A stretch of 64,000 nucleotides of DNA from Cryptomeria japonica (lineage: Eukaryota; Streptophyta; Pinopsida; Cupressales; Cupressaceae): the NCBI RefSeq assembly GCF_030272615.1, contig NC_081406.1, forward strand, positions 164,903,521-164,967,520, read 5' to 3'. The notes under the pieces were generated by a model. That model was not told the DNA's origin, made no database searches, and saw nothing but the letters and a program-made list of their open reading frames with translations. Position 1 is the stretch's first letter. Each line of letters begins with the position of its first letter. The position numbers and the translations under genes are program-made. Below, one piece after another: positions 21,801 to 32,907 of the stretch.

Positions 21801-22513
21801 TGGTTCATGTAATAGCCCCCAATAGAGTGTAACCATTGAACACCCAATACGATATATGTTTCCCCAATTCCAACAACATAGAAGTCATCACAAAGCTCAT
21901 AGTCTCCCAAAGTCATCTTGAGTTGCTTTACCACACGTGTGCAAGGCATAGTGAATCCATCAGCTACAGTGACATTGAACCCTTCAAAATCTTCTGCTTT
22001 AAGTCCTCTTTTTATGACAAACCCCGCATCTATAAAATTGTGAGTTTCCCCACTATCTAGAAGGACTGTCATCCTTTGCCCTGCTAATACCCCTCGGATG
22101 TAGAAAGGATGATATCTCAGGACTCTTGATAATGCTGCCAAAGTGCCACCCTTGCTGATTTCTTTGTCTTTCTCTTCTTCTTCTTCTTCCTTAGTGTCAT
22201 GAAATTCCTCACGCTCATCTGAATCAGATTCTGAAGCAACCTCAATATAGTGCACTTGATGTTTTCCCAAACACCTATGTCTTGGAACCCATGGCTCCCT
22301 ATAGGTGAAACAAATCTTTTTCCTTCGAAGTTCACTCTTAGTCTCTTCATCTACCTTCTTGTTTGTTGTATTTGTCACATTCTTTGATGGTGGTGGTGGA
22401 AAAGTCTTTTTCTGAAAATTTCCCTTATGTTGCCAAAGATTTGGAGGCTTTTGATTTGTCACTGGTTTCTTAGGCATGGAAGTTTCAAGCTGCAAACTTC
22501 TTTTGATAGCTTC
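21801..22513 (-). pseudogene. Element G zinc knuckle and aspartic protease
   Basis: The region after gag is Lys/Pro-rich, then [14 protein letters not shown] at about 22310. This is a CCHC knuckle in which the second Cys has become Tyr. An acidic Glu/Asp-rich linker follows. The protease has [19 protein letters not shown] (about 22060), so the catalytic DSG is kept, and [18 protein letters not shown]. The frame is continuous with gag upstream and the first part of RT downstream. The protease would cut the gag-pol polyprotein. Confidence 0.85.
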
Positions 22514-23430
22514 CTATAAAGTTGAGGGTGAGAAAGCCTTAACCAAGCCCTTAATTGGATCTTCAAGACCATCAAGGAAAAGATAAATGATTCTCTTTTT
22601 AGATATATTAGGTACCATAACAACCACCTTTTGAAATTCTTCTACATACTCATTAGCTGATTTGGTTTGTCTCAACTTTGACAATTCTTTAAAATACTCT
22701 TCCTCATCCTTGAGATCAAATCTATCTATCACTCTTTGACTAAACTCATCAAAAGTAGTTACTTGACCATGGCCTTGAGTAGTCATTCCATGATACCACT
22801 AATCATAAGCTGCATCTTCCAAGTGTAATGTTGCAAACTAGACAACATCATGCTCCTTCATAGGATTAAGAGTGAAGAAGGTTTGTAATTTTTGTAACCA
22901 TGCTCTAGCAGAAATTTTGCTTGTTCCATCAAAGGTAGGGGCTGTGAATTTGCTTATTTTATTTTTGAGTTCTCTTCCACTTATGTCCTGCTCTCTCCTA
23001 TACTCTTTCTTGGGCAGCAAAGTATTCATCATGTCCACATATTCTCTGAAAGGAACTAAACCCTTAAAGTCATCATCCAAGCCATTATAAGTGGCCCTCA
23101 ATGCAACCAAATTTCCGGTAACCTCTTCCATAGGATTAATAGTTGCATTTGATATGGTGTCTCATTTGTAGGTAAGAATATACTTTTTTCTAATTTAGAG
23201 TATGTAGGTTTCAAACCTTTTGGCCCCTCTGAAGTGCTTCCTCTCTCATTAGTAGACTCTACTTCTTGAAGTTTTTCTGTCAATAACCGCAGGGCTTCTC
23301 TAGTCTCAGCCAAACTATCTGTAGTTTTCTTTTGGTTATTTTGGAGTTCGAAGAAATTTTTTTTATGCATCTCCTCTAGGTCAGCCATTATTACCTTTTC
23401 TTTAGATTTTATATTTTTATCCTCAACCAA
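22514..23430 (-). pseudogene. Element G gag
   Basis: Opens with a coiled-coil-like N-terminus (NFFELQNNQKKTTDSLAETR, 23430-23098). A frameshift near 23100 leads to KFTAPTFDGTSKISARAWLQ (23131-22838) and then a block with DRFDLKDEEEYFKELSKLRQ and YVEEFQKVVVMV (22786-22514). This matches the retrotransposon gag domain (capsid, PF03732-like), which forms the particle. One further stop separates the last two blocks. Confidence 0.85.
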
Positions 23431-23536
23431 ATATTTTTACAAAATCTCGTTGTTCTTCTGTTGCTGCAAATACCTTTTTTCTCATTCACTTGGTTGCGTG
23501 CAAAATGGTATAAACCCTCAGGCTAGCAAGATATTG

Positions 23537-23548
23537 GCTCTGATACCA
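23537..23548 (-). other. Element G primer binding site
   Basis: Minus-strand TGGTATCAGAGC directly after the 5' LTR with a one-base gap: the tRNA-iMet site. Confidence 0.92.
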
Positions 23549-23549
23549 C

Positions 23550-24437
23550 TGTAATGTCCTGTTACTAGTTTTTACATTAGATTTTCTATTCCTTTTTATT
23601 TTTAATGCAATACAACAAAATTTCCACCAAATAAAGATTTCTTTGAAAATCGCCAAATCGGGTATACCTGAAACAATGCCAAAAGTAACACAACTTTAGA
23701 TATTCTTCATAAATCTAAGAATAAAAATTTCCAACAAAATTTTGGCAGCATAACAGCCTATAAAATGACACTTCCAGATCTGCAAAATATTTTTACAAAA
23801 TATCTCCAAAAATGGAGTTCAATACAAAGCTCAACGAGCTCCAAAACAACACAAAAATAGCTCGAAAACACCAAAATCACTAGCAAACTCACACGGAAAA
23901 AGAATCATGACCCAACACACTTATTCCACTCTATTTTAACAGAAAAATAGCTGCAATATAGCAGCAAACCAAACTGATACATAAAACTTAACTGAAAACA
24001 CAAACCCTTGCTGAAACACACTTGCGAACACACCCAAAACACACACAAATCTGCACTGTTTGGCACAAAGGAAAACTCAGCATTAGCTTGCACATGGAAG
24101 AGCCTCAAAATCCCATCCTTAGGCTTCCTAGAAACCTAAAAACTCCCATCTTTGGGTCTCCTTCTCTACAAGTTTAGCAGCCTCTGAAGAACAACAAAGC
24201 AATGAGCAAAAATCAAGTCCAAGAATGAGCCCAAAATGTTTCCAAACCCTCTAAAAAGAGTGCATAACCCTAACTCATGACCAAGAGGATAGAATAATTA
24301 TATTTTCAATGATATTTAATTCCTCTCATCCCATTGGTTGCCAAAAATTAGACACTTTTCCCAAAAATTTATTTAAAACACCTCACCGCCATAGGAAAAG
24401 TTATTAATTTGAATTGTTTTGAAAAGGGGACATGGCA
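23550..24437 (-). mobile_element. Element G 5' LTR
   Basis: Minus-strand start TGCCATGTCCCC at 24437 and end GGACATTACA at 23550, 888 bp. It adjoins the primer site on the inside and the CTTCC target duplication on the outside. Confidence 0.92.
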
Positions 24438-24442
24438 CTTCC

Positions 24443-24869
24443 CTTTAATCATAGCCGACCATTTATGTTTTACACCTCTCAATCTTATCCCTCCATTTCT
24501 TATAGTGTCTTCTATATAAGGAGAGGTTTCCTTTATTATCATGCCCCTTGGACATATACATTCTAATCAAGCATCCTAGCATTCGAATTTTCATATGCGA
24601 TCCTACTTGCAACCACACTTCTATTCTTTGTTGAGTTCTTGTGCACACATAAAATCTAAGAGCAAATATATCAAGAAAGATCAATGGAGATAGGAAGAAT
24701 GGAGATTCAAACCCTATTGGACATGTGATGGTATAATCTTCATTTGATTTGCATTGTCTTAGGTAATCTTCATATGTTATGGTGGATCTTTGTTGTTGTT
24801 AGGCTAGGGTTTTGTGGTTGAATTCATTTAGTCTTTCAATATTGTTGTTATCCACTTTCACCGTATACA
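24443..24869 (+). mobile_element. Element A left LTR, second part
   Basis: Resumes CTTTAATCATAGCC after element G and ends GTATACA. It matches 35475-35907 with about 23 substitutions and a 7-base indel by eye. TATATAAG at 24513-24520 is a likely TATA box. Confidence 0.92.
24513..24520 (+). promoter_or_regulatory. TATA box in element A left LTR
   Basis: TATATAAG lies about 350 bases before the LTR end and is conserved at 35545-35552 in the other LTR. That is the expected place for the RNA polymerase II start of a gypsy element. Confidence 0.6.
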
Positions 24870-25039
24870 TTATGGCATGTCTAGTGGGACTCTTGTCCCT
24901 TTTTAATTTAACATCTTTTGTTGTAGATTTGGTACTTTTAAAGTTGCAGATCTGACATTTTCGACAACATTTTGACATTTTCACGTTGGAGTACCTTCGG
25001 ATCATGTTTTTGATTTTCTATCACATTTGTGACATCTGG

Positions 25040-25262
25040 AATCACATCTACGCCTTCGACAATATTTTATTTTTTTGTAGAATCTAGGAAACACGTCTAT
25101 GTTCAAGAACCGCATCTGTGTTTTATATCCGCGTCTACGAGGTCTCTAGATGCGTCTTTGTTTGGCAACTACGTCTGTGTTCAAAAATCGCATCTATGTC
25201 AGATTTAATAACGTTTGCATATTTATATAGTGTTTGCATTAATTATAACCGTGTCTATGTTT
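25040..25262 (+). repeat. CGTCTGTGT-type motif cluster 1
   Basis: Repeated (A/C)CG(C/T)(G/A)TCT(G/A)TGTT words: ACACGTCTATGTT, CCGCATCTGTGTT, CCGCGTCTACG, ATGCGTCTTTGTT, CTACGTCTGTGTT, TCGCATCTATGT and CCGTGTCTATGTT. Spacing is irregular, about 20-27 bases. Confidence 0.75.
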
Positions 25263-26050
25263 AGTTGTTGCATTTTGGCTTCTTTGATTCGGTTTTTTGT
25301 CATTTGGATTTCAGATCTGGTTTATATTGAGCTAAGATCTTCAGAACTAACAAAATTGGTGTAACTTGTCTTAAAAGAAAAATTGTTTTGTCGAAGGCCC
25401 CTATTTCACAAAGTCTTTTGGATCTAAAAATTTACCTAACTTGTGTGCTTATAGGAAGGGGTGATCATTTGAAACAATCCAAACTACTAATAGATATTTG
25501 TTGTAGGACCTTGGCAAGGGTTTTTGACCTTTCATTGTGTGCCTTGTTTTCATAGATTAGCAAACACTTCAAATGGTGCACTAAAATTGAACCAGTATCC
25601 TTTGTGTCTTGGGAAATAGGCTCTTTTTGTTTCATCTTTAGAGGGTCTTTCTCCCTGTGTGCTCATTAGGACTACTAGTGAGGAGAGAATGACCCAAGTG
25701 GTAGTGAGGAAAACCCACCTCTTCCAAACCACTATAAACAACTATATTCATGGTGAAAACTATGGATAACGTGTGTTGATTAGTTCATACCAACACTATG
25801 TCTCCCCATAAACCCATTTGATCAGTTGTAGGGCATAACCCCTACCGGCTTGGAGCCTTCTATATTCATAGAGCTGAAAGTGCCGCATGTATGGACACAA
25901 AATCAAATGCCCTTACTAGCGTCTTTTTGTTTTAGAAGCCAAAATCCTTCTAGTTGTTGGGGTAGGAGGTCAGACCTCTGGAGTAGCCCACACACATACA
26001 GCTCTTAGTAGAGATACAAAGTTTGCCACGGGGAGTTTTTCGTGGGGACT

Positions 26051-26108
26051 GATGCTTGGCTTCCCCAAGAAGTGAGTGCTGAGGGTGGAGCCAGTGGGGT
26101 CAAGCATC
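26051..26108 (+). promoter_or_regulatory. Candidate RNA hairpin in element A leader
   Basis: GATGCTTG (26051-26058) is perfectly complementary to CAAGCATC (26101-26108), and CCCC just inside can pair with GGGG after a small bulge. The loop is GC-richer than its surroundings. A packaging or dimerisation role is inference. Confidence 0.4.
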
Positions 26109-26435
26109 TAAGTATCCGCTCTGAATAGCATAGCCTCAGGTGGGAATCAACAACTATTGTCCTAGCCAACCATAAGAATTGTGCTTATCTTATTTTGAAC
26201 AATCAAACATTCAAGACCAAACATTAAAACATTGTGTCTGTTGTGTCTTCAAGTGTATGAAAAATAATTTTACATCAAGCAACACACTTTTCTTTGAGTC
26301 ATTTTGAGTCTTAACACTTGCAAACATTGAGTCCTCGTCAACATTGTGTCCTCTTGTCATGAAAAATAGTCAAACATTCAAATTTGGTCACAACAAGCTA
26401 CTTCACAAATTAGAATAATTGCACAAAGTTTTTAG

Positions 26436-26640
26436 AAATGCGTCTATGTCTAACAGAACTGCGTCTGTGTTTGAAAACCGCGTCTGTGTCATCTAACTAT
26501 GTCTATGAAGGGCAGAAATGCGTCTATGTCCTTTGAGAAACATTGCACTTACAACATCTCAGAAACACGTCTGTGTCGGACAGAATTATGTTTGTGTCAT
26601 TTAAGCGCATCTGTGAAGTATATAGGGATGTCTGTGTTCA
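26436..26640 (+). repeat. CGTCTGTGT-type motif cluster 2
   Basis: Words such as ATGCGTCTATGTC, CTGCGTCTGTGTT, CCGCGTCTGTGTC, ACACGTCTGTGTC, GCGCATCTGTG and ATGTCTGTGTT recur every 20-30 bases, same orientation as cluster 1. Confidence 0.75.
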
Positions 26641-27128
26641 GAATTGAAAATCTTTTACAATCCAACAAACGAGAACAGTCAGTTTCAGACTTATTGAGCT
26701 TCCTAGGTATCTCTCTGGGTTTTCATCTAGCATTCAACCTATCTTTGGGTTTCACAAAGTCCATCATTGCTTTACACCTTACATTACATACACATTTGTC
26801 TAAACTTGAGTCAAAAGGTCACTTGCTTGTCCTCATCATACTTTGTCAACACACTACATACAACAACATTTTGCTAAGTGGTCCCTCATCAAGATCTATC
26901 ACCTTTGGGTCTCATTTGGTCTTACTTAGAGTCAAGGTAAACTTACCTCATCAAGAGAAACTATCATCTCTTTGGAAGCCACACCTACTCTACTACATAC
27001 ATACTTGGTCTTACACTTTGGACATTGCAAGTACACTTCAGATTCATTTACATTCCATCCAACTCTTGGTCTTCCATACTCTTTTCCATTTTCATCTAGT
27101 CTCAAACATCTTGGTCAATACCTAGTTC

Positions 27129-29295
27129 ATGGTTGAAACCCGTTCCCAAAAATCTAGGAGAGAAGCTAAAGAGGCTCAAGAGTCTGCAAACATGAGTTCC
27201 TATGAGTATGAAAAAGATATCTTTTTCAATTCTAATCATACCACATTACTTGACATGGATGCTTATAGAAATATTCCAAATGTTGAGAACATGCATACTA
27301 TAAACAACAATGGTACACACAATGACAATATGGAAAACATTTCAGTACATTCAGTAGAAGTGGAAGACTCCATTATTGATCCCCATTTTAATCGATTGGT
27401 TGAGGAAATAATGAGGAGAGATAGACAATACTTCTTACAAGTGATGGCACAAAGTGGAGCCAAGATCCCTCATGATTTTGACATGTCTCAAATAATGGAA
27501 AATCGACCTTTGCAACAACCTCACCTCAACATGGATCAAAGAAGACCTAATAGTGGAGGTAATAGAGGACCACATCTTGTTCCTGAATCACCATCATCTT
27601 TGTTTCAAAAATCTGAGGTCCCATACACACATGGTCAAGCTTATGATACTCACCTTCGTAGACCTTTATGGAAGTCTTATGCAGAAAAATATACTCAATC
27701 ACATGCTAATTCTAAGGACCTACCACCAAAGCAATTGGATATCCAAAGTCATGTTCAAAATTTGGACACAAGGAAACCCCATGTCAAATTTGGGGGCAAC
27801 ACACTAGAACAAACTCATGACATTCCTATAGAGTATGGTATACATGGACAAAGCAGATATTCCATTCCTCACCATGACTCTATACCAAGTGGTCCATATA
27901 CGTAGCATCATTATAAACCTCCTCCATATGAACACGTGTATGAACAATATCATCCATATATGCAACATGCTCCTCCTCCACTCAGTGGTTTAGGCATGGG
28001 GCATGGTCCAAGAAGTCTGTCTCCACCTAAGAATAATTTGGAAAAACAAATCAAGGACTTACAAAAGAAAATGGAGGACGTAAATACACCGAAGCCAACT
28101 TACACAATGAGAGACATATGTCCCTATCCATTCGAAAAAAGCATTCCAATGCCTCCATTTCCTACACACTTTGTGACACCTAAGTTTGATAAGTACAGAG
28201 GCAAAGGAGATCCTAAGGCACATATAAGATAATTTTTCATAATTTGCATTGAGGTAGTAGTAGAAGAGACATATTTGATGAGATTATTCCCACAAAGCTT
28301 AGGTGATCAAGCTATGGAATGGTTCTCCCAACTTCCACCTGGAATTAAGTCATGGGGTGACTTAGCAGAGGCATTTATTCAACATTTCTCATACAACATA
28401 GAGACATACATATCAGTCACTACTTTGTGCAACACCAAACAAAGGGATGGAGAGTATTTTTCATCATTCTTACAAAGATGGATAAATCTAGCTAGCAGAT
28501 GCTCTTGTGAAATTCCACAGAAGAAAATGGTAGAGATGTTCACCCAAAATGTTAACAAAGACATTGGTTATGACTTGAGAAAATCTTGCTTGTCCACCTT
28601 CAAGGATGTCATTGAAAAAGGCTTAGCAATAGAAAAGGTCCTAATTGAGCAAGGAGTCATCAAAACATTCAAAGAAAACAAAGAGGACTATAAAGGAAAA
28701 GATAAGCCAAGATTTTGGAATAAAAACAAGAATACAGTCAATGATGGTGTTGTTGATGCCAATATAGTACGACCCAAAATCATTTTTTTAGGATCAAGCT
28801 CTACAAACAATCAAGTGAATACTCAAACAACTTCCAAATCATGAAGGAAGTCCACCCCATTGGGAGAACCACTAGAATCAATTTTCAAGAAGCTAGTGGC
28901 AAACAAAATAATAACAATTCTAGATTTACCTCCATATAGGCCAAAGGTTAAACCAAATTGGTGGAATGATGATGAGTATTGTGAATTTCATAAGAGCAAG
29001 GGACATAAAACATGAAATTATCATCGACTGAAGAACATCATACAAGATCTCATTGATAGAGGTGACATTGAGATTGAAGGACACTCATCCAATCAAGAAC
29101 ATGAAATGTTTAAGGAACCATTCCCAAAAAATGACAAGGGAAAAGCTAAAGCCATAGATGACCAGACCAACTATACTAGAGCATCCTATAACTATGATTC
29201 AATTGTCAATCACATTTCAATGGACATTATGTCTCTACCATTATCATCAAGGATAAAACACCTGAAAATTCTATGCAAAGACCCAAGATCATCCT
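27129..29295 (+). pseudogene. Element A gag
   Basis: One reading frame from the ATG at 27129 (MVETRSQKSRREAKEAQES) to 29295 with only a handful of stops (27903, 28230, 28842, and one near 29014). The N-terminal half is Asn/His/Pro-rich. A short coiled segment follows (NLEKQIKDLQKKMEDVNTPK). The capsid domain starts MPPFPTHFVTPKFDKYRGKG and includes AMEWFSQLPPGIKSWGDLAE and FIQHFSYNIETY (PF03732-like). At about 28975 it has YCEFHKSKGHKT, the Cys/His motif seen in Tat-type gags. The few stops and the single frame suggest relatively recent decay. A frameshift separates it from the protease frame. Confidence 0.85.
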
Positions 29296-29365
29296 AAAAG
29301 GAATTGGGTCTTCTTTTGAACCTACCTCTGAATGTAATGTTACAACTCATTGATTTAAATTCACT

Positions 29366-30259
29366 TTGCAAGGTACTCCAGCTAAAAACATAGCTTCCAC
29401 ATCAACCAAACCTGAGTATGACCTTGTAGAACAGCTAGGGAAGACACCCACGCTTATCTCAATCCTTGAGCTCTTATGCATATCCCCCGCAAATAAAGCT
29501 ATTCTTGAAAAAATCTTAAGAGACACTGCCATCCCCACTGATCTACATGTGGACCAGTTTCAAGCCATGGTGGGATACCTTTCCATTCCACATTCTCTTA
29601 CATTCACAAAAGTCGATGATGCCTCCATGAGACAACCACATAATGCACCTTTACACATTAAAGCCTTCCTGCACAAACATTGAATAGAACGAGTCTTGAT
29701 AGATGAAGGAGCTGGTCTGAATATTTGTACATTGAGCACTATTAAACAATTGGGATATTCTGAAAAGGCTATGAATTCTACAAACAAAATTACCATCAAA
29801 GAATATGATGATGAAGAGCATTCATCCAAGGGCACAATCACCTTACCTCTCAGAGTTGGGCCAGTTACAAAAGATGTGGTTTGTCAAGTCCTTGATCTTG
29901 ATCTCACATAGAATGTATTGCTAGGATGTCCTTGGATTCATGAGATGATTGCAATCCCATCTACATATCGTCGATGTATCAAGTTTCCTCACAATGGATT
30001 TGAAGTGACTGTCAAAGCTGACCCAAATCTATTCATATGTTGCAACAATCTGTGACCTAGATCAAAAATAAAAATTCCAGCCAATCGAGAGGCTATTCCT
30101 TCATCAACATATGTGGATCTAGAATCCTTGAAAGCTTCTACATCAAAACAAGTAGAGATCAAAGAAAAGTTCAAGATTAAAGACCTAGGATGCGGTGAGT
30201 ATATCTTTCATGTTGATCAACTCCCACTATCTCTTAAGACATTTAGTGAACAGGAATAG
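29366..30259 (+). pseudogene. Element A aspartic protease region
   Basis: In the frame that runs on to 31252. It contains EYDLVEQLGKTPTLISILEL, a stretch found ahead of protease in Tat-like elements. The protease follows: VLIDEGAGLNICTLSTIKQL, where Glu replaces the first Gly of the usual D-G-G-A-G-L-N. Then come EYDDEEHSSKGTITLPLRVG and LLGCPWIHEMIAIPSTYRR. Downstream VTVKADPNLF matches the equivalent part of element E after 58523. Stops occur at about 29682, 29909 and 30051. In an intact relative RT would follow; here it does not. Confidence 0.8.
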
Positions 30260-30271
30260 TCTATAAATAGT

Positions 30272-30664
30272 ATGCAAGACCAAGAAATTGGGTGTGAACC
30301 ACCTAGTGTTGTGGCTACTAAGTCTGAATGCAAATCTCCTCTATTGGTGCAAGCATCTCTTGATATCAATAGTCCTAAGAGTGGTTCCAGTGAAGAATCT
30401 ATTGAGCATATCACCATCCCTCTTGAGAACTCACATAGCTTTACCATTTCATCCACTCATTCCATTTCCACTTCTCTTCCAGACTTGGATCAACAAGAAT
30501 CAGAAAAGCCCTTACTCATTGGGGATCAAAAATCAAGCTTTGATAAGAAAAATCTAAAAGTCAAAAATAAAGAAAAGTCCTTTAGTCCAAATCAAAATCA
30601 AAAGCTATTGGACTCTGCAAAAATCAAAGTCAAGGACAAAAATCATATGAAGAAAAAAGAGTAA
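30272..30664 (+). CDS. Element A Ser/Lys-rich linker ORF (unknown)
   Basis: 130 codons, in frame with the protease upstream and the integrase tail downstream. Composition is Ser-, Lys- and Glu-rich with a basic end (VKNKEKSFSPNQNQK, KVKDKNHMKKKE). It stands where RT, RNase H and the integrase core should be and shows no RT motif. It may be part of the protease-RT linker that is also present in element E, with the deletion joint just downstream. No function is assigned. Confidence 0.5.
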   Translation: MQDQEIGCEPPSVVATKSECKSPLLVQASLDINSPKSGSSEESIEHITIPLENSHSFTISSTHSISTSLPDLDQQESEKPLLIGDQKSSFDKKNLKVKNKEKSFSPNQNQKLLDSAKIKVKDKNHMKKKE

Positions 30665-30667
30665 GAG

Positions 30668-31252
30668 TTGATCTCCCCTAATATCAAAATAACTAGGGGC
30701 AAAAGTTCTAAAATTTCAAGTCAAAAAGCACACTTGTTGATCCTAAGTCTCCATCATGCTGTCCTACTTTCACTTTTTTTCACAATCATAAGCCTTCATA
30801 ACTTATCCACTTGTTCCACACATCCATTCCCTTTTGGTGATATATCATGGACCTTTAATGGAACTTCCTTGAAGGAATTTGTTATCAGGGGTGCCCAAAC
30901 TTCTTTAGGTGACACACATATGGGCATGTGTAGTCCACACACTAGTAATTCTACCTTAGTTCCTTTATCAAGGAAGACAATCACTCAAGCTACACATCAT
31001 TCACTCAAGGAACAATGTATTTACAATCATAAAGTCAAACCTCACACATTTGACGTAGGTGACTTGGTTCTTAGAGAAAATCCTAAAATTCAGCAAGACA
31101 AAGAAAAGAAGGGCAAATTCGAACCAAACTGGCTTGGTCCTTACATCATCACAACAACATATGGATTGGGTGCATATCAGCTCTCAACCATAGAAGGTGA
31201 ACCTTTGGAGGATCATATCAACAACATGCACCTTCACAGGTTTTACACATAG
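30668..31252 (+). pseudogene. Element A integrase C-terminal tail
   Basis: The last third reads FDVGDLVLRENPKIQQDKEK, then GKFEPNWLGPYII, YGLGAYQLSTIEGEPL and NNMHLHRFYT. This is the end of a Tat-type integrase (G-D-L-V-L-R and G-P-Y motifs). The first part is hydrophobic and unrelated to integrase, so the deletion joint lies inside, before about 30980. Zinc finger and DDE core are absent, so it cannot catalyse integration. Confidence 0.8.
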
Positions 31253-32907
31253 CTCTTTAGAGTATCCTAATTCAAAAATATAAAAAAAAAATATAAAAAA
31301 ATTGAAAAATTTAAAAAGTTAAAGAAAAACATTTTGTCCAACAGTGAAAACCACTTCAGTGGCACCCTGGGCAAGTACCATGGTGAAAACTGGGTCACCG
31401 GTGCCATGTGTAGGGACATTGCTCCTCCCTCCTTCAGGATTCCATCTCATCCTTCATTTTGCACACACTCACAACATATTCATCCACAATAAACTTTACA
31501 CATTCCCATCATGTCTTGTTATTGATCTACCTAAGATTGGTTAGCCATTCATAATAACATTCCTTTTCATCCCTTTCCATCCATAATAAATCAGCTCCTA
31601 TTCATGGCTAAGGCAAATCCTATGTCTAGTGATGGGTGTGGAACTAAGAGCATCACCTATTTCCAAGGAGTACAGTTTCTTCCAGCTTTCTTCAGTCTAT
31701 CCACGCACAATCCACAATAAAGCAACACTTGCATCACCAATCCGCAATAAAGTTTCATCTTCTCTGCAATAAAGTATCAGTTGCATGTATTCAATCAATT
31801 TCAGATGAGACACAGTAGCAACAATGGGCTTCAACAAATCAAATCTTTCAACAGACTCAAACAACATATGGTTCAGTGCTATCTATCCTTTTGTGAAAGT
31901 AAACATTGTGACCACAATCAAATAAGACTTATACAAGTGACAAGAGACACTAAACTTGAGGAATACAATGAGTGTTGGTGTCGAATCTTGGTTTTCTTTT
32001 GATTTTATCTTTTGGTGACATGTCTTTTAGCTTTTCTAGGATGTCTCTGACTAGAGATTCTATCTCCAGGATGTCTTTGACTAGAAAGGCGAGGATGGGG
32101 TATCGTCACCTATTTGTTGTCTATGGTTTGTCTCTTAGTAATGCTATGACTTGTCTAAGGATATGAGGACACCAAGACTCTAGTATGAACTAGGTCATTC
32201 TTTGTTTGCAATTGTCTTATCTCCATGCAAATGGGTACAATGACTTTCTGGGTCAAACATATGCCTCGATTGTCATAACCTATTTTGCCATAATAAAGCT
32301 CAATAATGATAATGCACAAGAAGCTCTTTCACTTTCATATCTTCTACTTTTCATCCCCCTTTCTTGATTGACCTCCATTGTCCTTCTTGAGTCCATGTAG
32401 TCCGCTATCACATGACTAAGTATAATGACACACCAAAAACATTTGCATTTCATGTAGTTGCACCTGCATTACCACATATTAATCATACATACATATATAT
32501 ATCACAAATTGTATTACATCCTACACACAACACATGTTAGCACATTTTACATTCTCATCAAGTAAATAATAATTTGCATTATCATATTCATCTACATTTC
32601 ATATATTCACAATTGCATACGCATAACATTTAAAAAACATAAAAAAAATAAAAATATTGCATTTCATTATGTACATATTTGCATCCATATCATAACCATC
32701 ACATAGAAACATACATCATGAAACATCTCATCACATAGGTACACATGCATATAGTTGCCGCAAGGATGAATCTCATATATATATATATATATATATATAA
32801 TCATAAGTGTCATGATACAATGATGTCAAAATCATATGGTTACAATCACTTGAAGGTGTCATCATACAAAATGGTACAAAAAATGATACATAGGGAGCCC
32901 TCTAATG
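31253..32907 (+). other. Element A 3' non-coding region, first part
   Basis: No supported gene. It has CAATAAAG-type words repeated at 31718-31770 and an (AT)n run near 32776-32802. Several short frames carry no recognisable domain. Confidence 0.5.

Larger units (their letters stand above)
17909..24437 (-). mobile_element. Element G: chromodomain Ty3/gypsy element (chromovirus)
   Basis: Complete 6.5-kb element on the minus strand with 888-bp LTRs, a tRNA-Met primer site, a polypurine tract, and gag-protease-RT-RNase H-integrase-chromodomain in that order. It lies inside the left LTR of element A, flanked by CTACC (17904-17908) and CTTCC (24438-24442), one mismatch; the uninterrupted right LTR shows the empty site. 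The coding part falls in four frame blocks, so three frameshifts and several stops break what looks like one gag-pol frame. That layout and the C-terminal chromodomain are typical of plant chromoviruses; I cannot assign the clade securely. Confidence 0.93.
24870..27128 (+). other. Element A untranslated leader
   Basis: 2.26 kb between the LTR and gag, with no supported gene. The first bases (TTATGGCATGTCTAGTGGGA) should hold the primer site, but I cannot match them to a tRNA. It carries two clusters of CGTCTGTGT-like motifs (25040-25262, 26436-26640) and a GC-rich block around 26020-26110 with an 8-bp stem. Such a leader would contain the packaging signal. Confidence 0.6.

Noticed and set aside
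30272-30664. Independent host gene inside element A
   Set aside because: It lies in frame between protease and the integrase tail and has linker-like composition, so it is more simply part of the retroelement polyprotein.
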